Shown: piece by piece, positions 5,748 to 12,531 of the stretch | Numbering within the stretch: position 1 is the first letter of the stretch | Layout of the letters: each line of letters begins with the position of its first letter | DNA from: an uncultured Flavobacteriales bacterium | Lineage (GTDB): Bacteria; Bacteroidota; Bacteroidia; Flavobacteriales; Crocinitomicaceae | Length of the DNA stretch: 12,531 nt | Direction: 5' to 3' | Assembly (NCBI GenBank): GCA_946478775.1 | Contig: CAMLDR010000126.1 | Span: 1-12,531, forward strand | Translations under genes and position numbers: made by a program | The notes under the pieces: generated by a model | Told to the model about the DNA's origin: nothing | Databases searched by the model: none | The model's input: only the letters and a program-made list of their open reading frames with translations

Positions 5748-6132
5748 TGACTATAATAAAATCTACATTAGGCAACATATCACTTAACTGATGGATCACG
5801 CCAGAACATGATCCACAATAAGGTAATTCAGATACAATTTTGACTGTTCCGGTATATTCGCGATAAACTTTTCCCTTTTCCAGCCTAAATTTTTGGGCTA
5901 TTTTTTCTGTAATCATTTGAAATTCCGAGTCACCTGTCCTTAGCCAAGCTCCATCTATTTTAGATGGTTTAATTTCATTTGCTTTATTAACATACTTCGC
6001 ATCAAAAATTCTCGGAGCATTCAAATCTTCTGCAACACTAGAAACAATACTATCGTCTAATTTAATACCGTTTATCTCACCCTCAACATAGCCAAGATTA
6101 CCACCAAGTTTTTTCTTCCCTTTTACAGTCAT
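5734..6132 (-). CDS. Free-standing deaminase-like toxin domain
   Basis: The 132-residue product looks like a bacterial toxin of the nucleic-acid deaminase superfamily. RTGDSEFQMITEKIA (65-79) would supply the catalytic Glu70 on helix 2, and SELPYCGSCSGVIHQ (101-115) has the PCxxC-type zinc motif with Cys106 and Cys109, followed by a final strand FIIVNG. An Asp (68) stands where many deaminases have the third ligand, His or Cys, so metal binding should be checked. The N-terminal GNLGYVEGEINGIK strands fit polymorphic-toxin deaminase tips (XOO_2897-like group, from memory). There is no secretion or backbone domain, so this is a detached tip. It overlaps the preceding gene by 4 bases (ATGA) and its immunity candidate by 14, so it is translationally coupled on both sides. 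Confidence 0.65.
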   Translation of the reverse strand: MTVKGKKKLGGNLGYVEGEINGIKLDDSIVSSVAEDLNAPRIFDAKYVNKANEIKPSKIDGAWLRTGDSEFQMITEKIAQKFRLEKGKVYREYTGTVKIVSELPYCGSCSGVIHQLSDMLPNVDFIIVNGAK

Positions 6133-6689
6133 TTAATTGACTGCCACTCTTCTAAATCTGCAATAGAAATTTTAGGTTCAACCAATAGAAATTTATTTAC
6201 TTTATATCTAAAAATTGTTTTACCCGAAAAGCCGAAAACACTTTTTCGCAAGACCCTTTTTATGATAGTGATTTTAGTAGGATCCATTCCTTCGTTTTCT
6301 ACAAAAACACGTATCATTTCTTCGGAAAAGGCATGAATCATTTCAAAATATCTTTTTGGAGGTTCTACGGGTTCGTCTTCATCAAAATAATTTCGTACAT
6401 CATTCTGATAAATAAAGAAAGGGCGGACTATATAATCTTTTCCGACCTCTATCAGATCGGGCATAAAAATATACTCCCTCATCCTTGAATTTGATTCTAT
6501 CCACTGATTAATTGCATTGTATAATTGCACGTATACAGGAAGCAACTCTTCTGTCAACTCAGCATCAAGATGACGAATAATATAGTCTTTATCGTTTGGC
6601 AAGTTTGGTTCAAAATACATTGTACCAAAATTACTGCCGATAAATCTAACCAGGTTCACATTTGTTTTAAACTCTTCAAATGATTTCAT
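6129..6689 (-). CDS. Hypothetical protein, 186 aa, in the small-gene run
   Basis: Family not recognised. A soluble mixed alpha/beta protein without signal peptide. Notable stretches are LVRFIGSNFGTMYFEP near the N-terminus, a helical middle with LPVYVQLYNAINQW, the acidic YFDEDEPVEPPKRYFEM, and a basic IIKRVLRKSVFGFSGKTIFRYK near the end. I chose the ATG at 6689 (MKSFEEF) over a TTG three codons upstream. Its stop overlaps the start of the deaminase-like gene by 4 bases, so they are co-translated. By position it could be an immunity protein for a tip that has been lost, or an accessory of the deaminase; nothing in the sequence decides. Confidence 0.65.
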   Translation of the reverse strand: MKSFEEFKTNVNLVRFIGSNFGTMYFEPNLPNDKDYIIRHLDAELTEELLPVYVQLYNAINQWIESNSRMREYIFMPDLIEVGKDYIVRPFFIYQNDVRNYFDEDEPVEPPKRYFEMIHAFSEEMIRVFVENEGMDPTKITIIKRVLRKSVFGFSGKTIFRYKVNKFLLVEPKISIADLEEWQSIK

Positions 6690-6743
6690 GTTATGCAATA
6701 CAAATTATATTTTAGGAATGCTTACAAGTAGCATAGAATTTTC

Positions 6744-6983
6744 TCATTGCTTATTTTTTGAATACCAATTTCCCGGAGGATTGCGATACAGTAAAGCTTC
6801 AAACTTTTTACATTTTTCACATTCAATGATGCGTTCTCCTCCTTTATTTACATCTGTATCATCAAATGCTATATCTGTACAAAAAAGAATTCCTTCTCTG
6901 CATGATGGACATTTAATTACTGCGTTAATATTATTTCTAAATTCTTCTACGGCAGATAGCCATTGACTTCTTTCCTCATGCAT
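6744..6983 (-). CDS. Small zinc-ribbon protein (79 aa)
   Basis: Two CxxC pairs, CPSC (about residues 25-28) and CEKC (about 55-58), frame a beta-rich core with GGERIIECEKC; this is a four-cysteine zinc ribbon. A further lone Cys sits in ILFCTD. After the second pair comes an aromatic basic tail (NPPGNWYSKNKQ). I chose the ATG at 6983, although a GTG immediately before it is also possible. It overlaps the end of the preceding zinc-ribbon gene by 8 bases. Function unknown; nucleic-acid or protein binding is usual for such ribbons. Confidence 0.65.
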   Translation of the reverse strand: MHEERSQWLSAVEEFRNNINAVIKCPSCREGILFCTDIAFDDTDVNKGGERIIECEKCKKFEALLYRNPPGNWYSKNKQ

Positions 6984-7281
6984 CACAATCCGAAGTTATC
7001 ATTAAAACCAATTCTTTCAACTGATCATACGCCTCCTTTTGATTCTTAGTTGATAAGTGATTAAACATAACTGTAATTAATTCAGGGCAACAACCTAAAT
7101 CTATGGTATAGATAACAGGATGATATGGGCTAATGTCAATGAAACCAATCTCATGGTTGCATTTTGGGCAAATATTCGGTTCAATTATGTAAATTATTCG
7201 CTCTTCAAAGAGATTATTACAAGATGGACAGTTTAAACTTCCAACTCTGGACTTCTTATTGAATTTATTATACCACTTCAT
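6976..7281 (-). CDS. Small zinc-ribbon protein (101 aa)
   Basis: CPSC (around residues 17-20) and CPKC (around 40-43) form a zinc ribbon near the N-terminus. They are followed by a helical part (CCPELITVMFNHLSTKNQKEAYDQLKELVLMI) with two more adjacent cysteines. I chose ATG 7281 because GGGAGG lies about 10 bases before it; the frame is open another 17 codons upstream to a GTG. It is the first gene of the overlapping run 7281-5517. Family unknown. Two different zinc-ribbon genes in succession, both overlapping neighbours, suggest that they work together or are immunity variants. Confidence 0.65.
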   Translation of the reverse strand: MKWYNKFNKKSRVGSLNCPSCNNLFEERIIYIIEPNICPKCNHEIGFIDISPYHPVIYTIDLGCCPELITVMFNHLSTKNQKEAYDQLKELVLMITSDCDA

Positions 7282-7434
7282 GTCTCTATTCCTCCCATCA
7301 AGTAAAAATGCAAAATAAATCTTCGAATTCACAAACTGATTCTATCTTCCTAAAAGGTTGTAATATGTATTTTTTAAATATCAATGATTGAAAAAGGGAA
7401 TCCGACCTATCCAAGAATCATTCAAAGGATTTCA

Positions 7435-7896
7435 TCAAAAAGCTTTAATTTTTTCCTCCAACTGGGATTTTATTGAAAATAATTCTTGTTCTGTAATATC
7501 ACTATCACTGCTAATTGTTTTTAGTTTAGCATTACACATTAACAGACACAATTCATAAAACTCTTTTTTTGTGATAGTATTATCAACTCCTGAATAATGA
7601 ATTCGTACCTCACCTACTTTTATCTCTTCATTTTCATAATCCGCAGGTTGATAACCAAATATAAATCCATAATGTTCTCTTGAAAAATGCATTTCAGAGA
7701 GAGCCAACTCTAAGAATGGTGTAAATTCTTCTTCCAAATTTAAAACACCAAAAATTTCAGCGGCATCTCCATAATTTAAAGATTCTCCGTTAGAATATAT
7801 AATTTTACCGATTGTATTTGGTCTATTATTAAAATCATTTTTAATAATAGCGTATTTATCATTTTTTGTAATGAAAATCAATCCTTTATCCACCAT
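7435..7896 (-). CDS. Probable immunity protein for the EndoU-like tip
   Basis: A 153-residue acidic soluble protein. It begins 19 bases inside the end of the EndoU-like toxin frame, which is the overlap expected for a toxin-immunity pair. The sequence has an N-terminal strand repeat (GLIFITKNDKYAIIKND), a central EHYGFIFGYQPADYENEEIKVGEVRIHYSG, and a helical end (FSIKSQLEEKIKAF). The middle resembles small immunity proteins in general feel, but I cannot name the family. ATG start. After its stop there are about 150 bases before the next gene, with no clear terminator. Confidence 0.7.
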   Translation of the reverse strand: MVDKGLIFITKNDKYAIIKNDFNNRPNTIGKIIYSNGESLNYGDAAEIFGVLNLEEEFTPFLELALSEMHFSREHYGFIFGYQPADYENEEIKVGEVRIHYSGVDNTITKKEFYELCLLMCNAKLKTISSDSDITEQELFSIKSQLEEKIKAF

Positions 7897-8870
7897 GTGC
7901 TTATTATTTTTTCTCCGTTAACATCTTTATAATATCCACTTATTGTTCTACCGTTAGCAATGCCTTCAAATGTTCTTGAAACACCATTTACATCAATCTT
8001 TGTTGTTGGGTTATCCATAGCATTCTTAAATGCTTTATATCCTAAATCCTTCATTGAAGATTCCGGAAAAATATTAGGGTCGTAAACTGTTTTAGTTGCA
8101 GTAGCTCCATTACCCACATAATCACCTGGTATTGGATTTCCCTGATTATCTAATTTTAGTGTCTTGTATTCAATATTTTTTACTCCGTTCACTCCACTTG
8201 GATTAGAGCTTACAATTTCAATTCTTCCACCGTTGTTAGTTAATTGTTTATTAAAATTAACTTCGTTATGACATCCGACTAAGCTATTACTATTGTATGT
8301 TGGTTTTCCTGCACCATTTAATGTAACATCATCCACATGTTTGAATGCATCATCGATAGTGGATGCATTGATTTTAAAGCCATTTCTAACATGTTCTGTA
8401 AAGTTTTCCACTTCACTATCATCCAAAGAACTCTCGTCCTCTAATTTATCACTTTCTTTCGATTCATCGCCATCCGAAGATTTTTTCTCCTCCGTTTCAG
8501 GAAGTTTGTCTTTGTCATTCGGTAAATCGGTATCAGGTGTATCGGTGTCCGGTGTTTTTTTCTTTCTCTCGAGGAATTCCTTGAACTTATTAAACAGCTC
8601 TTCCAGCTTTTCGAAAAAGGCAGATACCTGTTTATTGCCTTTCTTAAGGAACAGTTTCGCCGTGGCCCGGATGGCTTTCACGGCATCATCGAGGAAGCCA
8701 ATACCGGCTTTCAGAATCTCTACGGTTGCGCGAATGGCCTTACCCAGTATTTTGAAAATGATCTGTAATGCTTTGGAAATAGCTTTAGCACCGTTTTTTA
8801 TGACTGTTCCGATCCCGAATGAGAATACGGCCAGGATAACTTCCGGGATGATATAACCGATCAGCCAGCC
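7878..8870 (-). pseudogene. Orphan polymorphic-toxin cassette with an EndoU-like nuclease tip and no start
   Basis: The frame opens after a TAA at 8942. From 8870 it reads as a copy of the large toxin's hydrophobic segment (GWLIGYIIPEVILAVFSFG), its amphipathic helices (FFEKLEELFNKFKEFLERKKK) and an acidic Asp/Glu/Lys/Pro linker. The tip follows from about residue 155 on. It carries features of the bacterial EndoU family (PF14436-like): GCHNEVNF (199-206), a GVKNIEYK strand, KTVYDP (260-265) and the closing GYYKDVNGEKIISTWW. EndoU tips cut RNA, often tRNA, in the target cell. No ATG, GTG or TTG occurs in frame before a GTG at 8681, which lies inside the linker helices. The cassette is thus probably silent unless joined to a full backbone. 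An immunity gene overlaps its end. Confidence 0.7.
8809..8870 (-). repeat. Shared backbone repeat, copy C
   Basis: About 60 bases encoding PEVILAVFSFGIGTV, roughly 77% identical in DNA to the resident gene (10072-10132). The last 18 bases of the homology block match copy B (5128-5149 area) with one change. It is an older or differently sourced copy than copy B. Confidence 0.65.
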
Positions 8871-9019
8871 TGCACTAATTTTAACTGAATTTGGTGGATG
8901 ATAGTGATGATTTTTAACAAAAGTGCTATATTTATATGATTACAAAGCGATACTAAAAACCAAACTCTGTAACATCTATATGTTATCTTGAGAGATTCTA
9001 AACATAAATTTTATCCAAA

Positions 9020-9271
9020 ATGATTTTAGACAAAATAGATAAAAAAATTTTACTGATAATACTTACTCACAGAAATGGAAAACCTGTAAGTGTTCCATCT
9101 ATCGATAGAATATTATTGGATTTTGACGAGAATTTTATTCTTGATGGCTTACTATCTCGAAAGTTAATTGAATTGGAAAATAAAAATCTAATCCATTCTC
9201 CTACAGAACAAATTGGTTATTCGTTAACAGAACAAGGATTAGATCTTTTTAAAGATTTAATTGATGTATAA
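9020..9271 (+). CDS. Small winged-helix-like protein, convergent with the large toxin gene
   Basis: An 83-residue protein with the order helix (ILDKIDKKILLIILTH), helix-turn-helix-like middle (PSIDRILLDFDENFILDGLLSRKLIEL) and a short wing ending in GYSLTEQGLDLFKDL. This last pattern is common in MarR/ArsR-like winged helices. There is no signal peptide. It stops one base from the stop codon of the large toxin gene on the other strand, with no terminator between. By position it could be the toxin's immunity protein placed in reverse, or a regulator of the locus. The fold is inferred from pattern only. ATG start, weak ribosome site. Confidence 0.6.
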   Translation: MILDKIDKKILLIILTHRNGKPVSVPSIDRILLDFDENFILDGLLSRKLIELENKNLIHSPTEQIGYSLTEQGLDLFKDLIDV

Positions 9272-9272
9272 T

Positions 9273-12200
9273 TTATTTTTGGACTGAAGGATGGTAAAGG
9301 GTGTAAATTGGTCGATTCTGATAATCCATTTTTTCAAATATCTTAAAATCTTCTAGAGTCGCTGAATGTAAATTATTCCATTCCTCACTTGTAAGCTTAT
9401 GGGTATCACTTAATCCTGATGCTCTTGTCCTTTCAAGTTCTCTTAATTCATGAGTATAGAATTTTTTATCAAAGTCCGTAATTGAAATTTTACCTGATTC
9501 TATCTCTTCAAGACGTTTAATCATATCAACGTTCCAATCATCAGGATCGAGCCTTTCGAGATGCATTTTTATATCGTGAATTCCATTTTTAGAAATGCTT
9601 GTCTTTTCAAATGAAAGATCAAGTATTTTACCTCCCACCTTATTAGGATCGAATGTTCTTTTTGAATATTTACCTTTTACTAATCCATTTTCAAGAACCT
9701 CTCCAATTTCATCCAGTTTCTGACCAAACTTTGAGACATTTCCTGTCGAATTTACATCCAAAGAACTCTCATTCTTTTCAGGGAGATTATTTTTATCATC
9801 TGGCAATAAATCATCTGCATCCGGAGATTTTTCTTTCCTTTTCAAATACTCCTTGAACTTTTGAAAGAACTCTTCCAGCTTCTTGAAAAACCCGGCCATC
9901 TTTTGGCTCCCTTTTTTAAAGAATTGCGCAATAGCTTTTACAAATTGAATGACCTCATCCAGGGCACTAACAACTGTTTTTATGAAATTGATGACTAATT
10001 TTACGGTTTTACCAAGGATACGGAATATGTAACTCATCGCCCGTGCAAATACCTGCGCACCAGCTTTTACTACCGTACCAATTCCAAAGGAGAAAATGGC
10101 AAGAATGATTTCCGGGATGAGGTAACCGATCACCGTTCCAATTTTTCTACCGGCTTCAATCGGTGTAGAATTCATGAATTCGATAATCTTACGTGCAACC
10201 GAATGACCTGCTTTTTGTCCGAATTTTTCAATCCCGGCATCTATCCAGGTAAAAATGTCCAATGGATTAAAGTTTTTTAGCAGGTCTTCTATCGTAGAAC
10301 CGGATGACGGATCATTCAGGAATTGAATGAGGTCGAGGACCATATTTGCTGCATCACCAAAAACTTCCCGGATTTGTTCGATGTACTCCGGAAGCTTTGC
10401 GATCAATTTGTAAATTCCTTCAAACATTCCCCACAGGTCCTTGAACCAGCCAATTAGACCTTCTCCTATCCCCTGGAAGATTCCGATGTAATAATCTACT
10501 TGTGTATGGCTGTACAGGAAGCGTTCCATGCTTTTTACCCGCGTTTTTGCATCCAGTGAGCGCATATGCTCAATGTACCCGATAGTAAGTTCCCGCATAA
10601 AAGCAAGAGCCTTAATAGATGCATATGCTGCCGGTGAGGCAAGCGCAATGATTGCATCGAGCCACTCCATGTTCTTCATGCGAAGTGATTTCAGGATGAA
10701 AAGAGAAACGTCATCGACAGCCTGGAGCCCTTTGTTTATGTCTTCTGCCGGAATGGATCGCCAGAGTTTCAGCAATTCATGGATCAGCAAATTCTGGGGA
10801 GCAAAGTCAAAAACGTCCTGAACAAGTGCTTTGTAAGCAGATGCTCCATGCAGTTCAGAATTTGGTGTTGCTTGCAACATCTCGTACATGGTCATCGGAC
10901 TGGGAATCCAGATCATGAAACCTGCCAGTAAATGCACATCGTCCCAATTTTTCCCTCCGTTGTAATAAATACCGGATGTATTTTTGTTGTATCTGACAAG
11001 TTTATCCACATAATTTCTGAAATCCTCACCTATTTCCTGTACTTGTCCAAGTGATTCTTTGCCAGATCTGGAATAAAATTTGCGTGCCAGTTCCAGAGCG
11101 GTATCTCCTTTTTTCACCACATACAGCCTGGCATCCGGATCAGGAAGATCTATATTGATAAGTGTTTTAGAAACATATCCCTTTTCACCGGATTCCGTGG
11201 TTACATAATACCAGCCTAATTCTTCGCAGGTTGATTGGATATGTACTTTGGTACCAAATGGAAGCCATTGCAGGATATTGTCGGAGTGCGTATCCGGCTC
11301 GCTGCGCAGGTTCACACCGGAGTTCTCTTTGTCTTTTGGATTCTTTCCGGGATCTCCCGCGATACCGGCTTTCTGGAAAGGAGTAAATTTCATTTCCGTT
11401 TTTTCCGGGGCCTTGAACTTCGTTTTCGCAGGGATCAATAATTCGTTGGAATGCTTTATTTTCTTTCGGGTTGGTTGGGTTAGGAGACCAAAGCCCGTAA
11501 CCGTTGAAGTTCCGTATAATTTTAACTGAACTTTCTCAACGAGCATTCTGAATTCCTGAACTTCATGCTGGAATAACTCGTGAAGGTTTTCAGAAGAATA
11601 GCTTGTCTTTTTTAAATGATAATTTAACCAAACAGCAAGTTCATTGTAATCGTCCAAACTGATCGGATTAATGTAATAGTACATCTTGAACCCATCCTTC
11701 TGCTGAATTTGAGAAGTCCACCCGGTTTCACTGTCTTTAAAGAACCAAAAGCCGGTATGTTTTATTTTTAGCGAATAATTTCGTGCACTTGAATAATCTT
11801 TTGCAACAACATACAAAGCATCCACTTCGGTATTAAAATAAACTCCTTTCCCCCAATAGACGGAACTCACACCTTTAGTGATTGTTACCAGTTCTTTGTT
11901 GAGTTCCGCAATGCTTGTTTTACCGCCATCCAGCTGCGTTTGAACCGCCAGTTCATCCGGAGCACCCGTGGTGGGTTCTAACTTGCCGGCTTCTTCAATG
12001 ATTTTCTCGGTAGAAGTGATCAGGTCGGTAAATTCTGTATCCTGCAAGCGAACCAGTTCCAAAACATCTGATGTGTTTTGAATTTTGAGATTAAACGCAT
12101 CTAAAAGAGTCTTTTGCTGTGACAACTGTGTCGTTGCGGCTTCAAAGCGGGTTTTATCCGATTCGTTCCCCCCGATGTTTGCCTGAAGTGTTGTAATGAG

Positions 12201-12531
12201 TTCCCGGTACAGATCTAAAACGATATCGTATTGAGGCAAGAAACTCTTGGTTTTATCCTCCGAAAATCCGTTTAATGTAAGAACTGCATTATCTTTCGAT
12301 TTCGTTGCTTCGATAAGTTCTTTCTCCCCATCATGGATCAGTTTTAAAGCTGCGCTGATGTTACTTCCTGCCAGCTGGGTTGATTTTGCCAGGAATTCAA
12401 TAACCGTACTGATTTTTTCATTGATACCCGCAATGGATTCCTTGACCGTATTCTTTATTTCAGTAACCTTATGATCCAGTACAAGCGTATAATCCGGGAA
12501 CCATTCTTCAAGGAGTCGGTCGTATTTGTCC
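9273..12531 (-). CDS. Large polymorphic toxin: coiled coil - SH3 - LysM - stalk - variable tip (5' end outside window)
   Basis: The frame is open from the right edge to a TAA, giving 1085 residues. About 1-215: helical, coiled-coil-like. About 398-460: bacterial SH3-like (GVNLRSEPDTHSDNILQW, GWYYVTTESGEKGYVS). About 469-545: LysM-like (LYVVKKGDTALELARKFY to AGFMIWIPSP). About 550-790: helical stalk with several Trp/Gly-rich amphipathic helices. 795-838: hydrophobic segment (IGYLIPEIILAIFSFG), possibly for membrane insertion. 865-930: charged helices and an Asp/Pro/Lys linker. 933-1085: tip with GIHDIKMHLERLD, FYTHELRELER and TLYHP, of unknown chemistry; HEL..LER could be an active-site region. 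Codon use and base composition become more AT-rich in the tip. I see no Rhs or CdiA repeats. Immunity is not encoded directly downstream on the same strand. The start is not in the window. Confidence 0.85.
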   Translation of the reverse strand, partial: DKYDRLLEEWFPDYTLVLDHKVTEIKNTVKESIAGINEKISTVIEFLAKSTQLAGSNISAALKLIHDGEKELIEATKSKDNAVLTLNGFSEDKTKSFLPQYDIVLDLYRELITTLQANIGGNESDKTRFEAATTQLSQQKTLLDAFNLKIQNTSDVLELVRLQDTEFTDLITSTEKIIEEAGKLEPTTGAPDELAVQTQLDGGKTSIAELNKELVTITKGVSSVYWGKGVYFNTEVDALYVVAKDYSSARNYSLKIKHTGFWFFKDSETGWTSQIQQKDGFKMYYYINPISLDDYNELAVWLNYHLKKTSYSSENLHELFQHEVQEFRMLVEKVQLKLYGTSTVTGFGLLTQPTRKKIKHSNELLIPAKTKFKAPEKTEMKFTPFQKAGIAGDPGKNPKDKENSGVNLRSEPDTHSDNILQWLPFGTKVHIQSTCEELGWYYVTTESGEKGYVSKTLINIDLPDPDARLYVVKKGDTALELARKFYSRSGKESLGQVQEIGEDFRNYVDKLVRYNKNTSGIYYNGGKNWDDVHLLAGFMIWIPSPMTMYEMLQATPNSELHGASAYKALVQDVFDFAPQNLLIHELLKLWRSIPAEDINKGLQAVDDVSLFILKSLRMKNMEWLDAIIALASPAAYASIKALAFMRELTIGYIEHMRSLDAKTRVKSMERFLYSHTQVDYYIGIFQGIGEGLIGWFKDLWGMFEGIYKLIAKLPEYIEQIREVFGDAANMVLDLIQFLNDPSSGSTIEDLLKNFNPLDIFTWIDAGIEKFGQKAGHSVARKIIEFMNSTPIEAGRKIGTVIGYLIPEIILAIFSFGIGTVVKAGAQVFARAMSYIFRILGKTVKLVINFIKTVVSALDEVIQFVKAIAQFFKKGSQKMAGFFKKLEEFFQKFKEYLKRKEKSPDADDLLPDDKNNLPEKNESSLDVNSTGNVSKFGQKLDEIGEVLENGLVKGKYSKRTFDPNKVGGKILDLSFEKTSISKNGIHDIKMHLERLDPDDWNVDMIKRLEEIESGKISITDFDKKFYTHELRELERTRASGLSDTHKLTSEEWNNLHSATLEDFKIFEKMDYQNRPIYTLYHPSVQK
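10027..10132 (-). repeat. Shared backbone repeat, copy A (resident gene)
   Basis: The resident copy of the block that encodes the hydrophobic pre-toxin segment. It matches 5040-5145 at 101 of 106 positions and 8809-8870 more weakly. It marks the conserved-to-variable transition in the toxin gene. Confidence 0.85.

Noticed and set aside
6129..6689. Protein-kinase-like N-lobe reading of IGSNFGTMYFEP
   Set aside because: At 186 residues it is too short for a kinase and the catalytic HRD and DFG motifs are absent.
8293..8856. Plus-strand 187-codon frame rich in Ser and Leu
   Set aside because: It is the complement of the Asp/Glu/Lys-rich linker of the EndoU cassette; the Ser-rich composition is the expected shadow.
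4089..9271. Insertion sequence, transposase, integrase or CRISPR array
   Set aside because: No transposase or recombinase motif and no regularly spaced repeats were found in any frame; the repeats present are toxin backbone copies.
11235..11529. Plus-strand frames inside the SH3-coding region
   Set aside because: Overlapping shadows of the large minus-strand gene, in two frames, without ribosome sites.
9273..12239. Start of the large toxin at the codon at 12239
   Set aside because: That codon is TTG and the same frame continues as clear coding sequence to the right edge of the window.

Overview
The window looks like a chromosomal segment of a Bacteroidetes (Flavobacteriales-like) bacterium. 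Evidence: a type IX secretion sorting domain at the C-terminus of the first gene, a Cys-Asp-Ser-Val-Val-Thr-Leu-type extracellular repeat typical of that phylum, and promoters of the Bacteroidetes form TTG-N19-TAnnTTTG (seen cleanly before the tRNA gene). Species cannot be assigned from the sequence alone.

Layout. 1-523: the 3' end of a large secreted, T9SS-sorted surface protein, followed by a GNRA-loop terminator and a hairpin-rich spacer. 780-2666: a compact minus-strand redox/stress operon, pirin - nitroreductase - YceI, with a near-perfect 22-bp palindrome over its promoter. 2864-3203: a promoter, a structured leader, tRNA-Asp(GTC) and a terminator. 3167-3751: a short unit carrying one 127-aa unknown gene, bracketed by two near-identical copies of that terminator. 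3752-4088: no recognised gene.

4089-12531: an accessory polymorphic-toxin region. Its anchor is the minus-strand gene at the right edge (5' end outside the window). It encodes a coiled-coil N-terminal part, an SH3-like domain, a LysM-like domain, a long helical stalk with a hydrophobic segment, a charged linker and a variable C-terminal toxin tip. Downstream of it are displaced tip cassettes. One is an EndoU-like nuclease tip that carries the same hydrophobic segment and linker but has no usable start codon; it is followed by a probable immunity gene. Another is a broken copy of the hydrophobic segment (101 of 106 bases identical to the resident gene) near a frameshifted third tip and its probable immunity gene. 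Between them lies a run of tightly overlapping small genes: two zinc-ribbon proteins, a 186-aa unknown protein, a free-standing deaminase-like toxin and an overlapping 76-aa immunity candidate. A paralogue of that immunity candidate faces it tail to tail. The small gene next to the resident toxin's stop codon is also convergent and looks like a winged-helix protein.

Reading: the arrangement matches the CDI/Rhs idea of one expressed toxin backbone plus a store of silent C-terminal tips and immunity genes that can be swapped in by recombination at the shared linker segment. Here the backbone is an SH3/LysM protein, not CdiA or Rhs. Its delivery route is not visible in the window.
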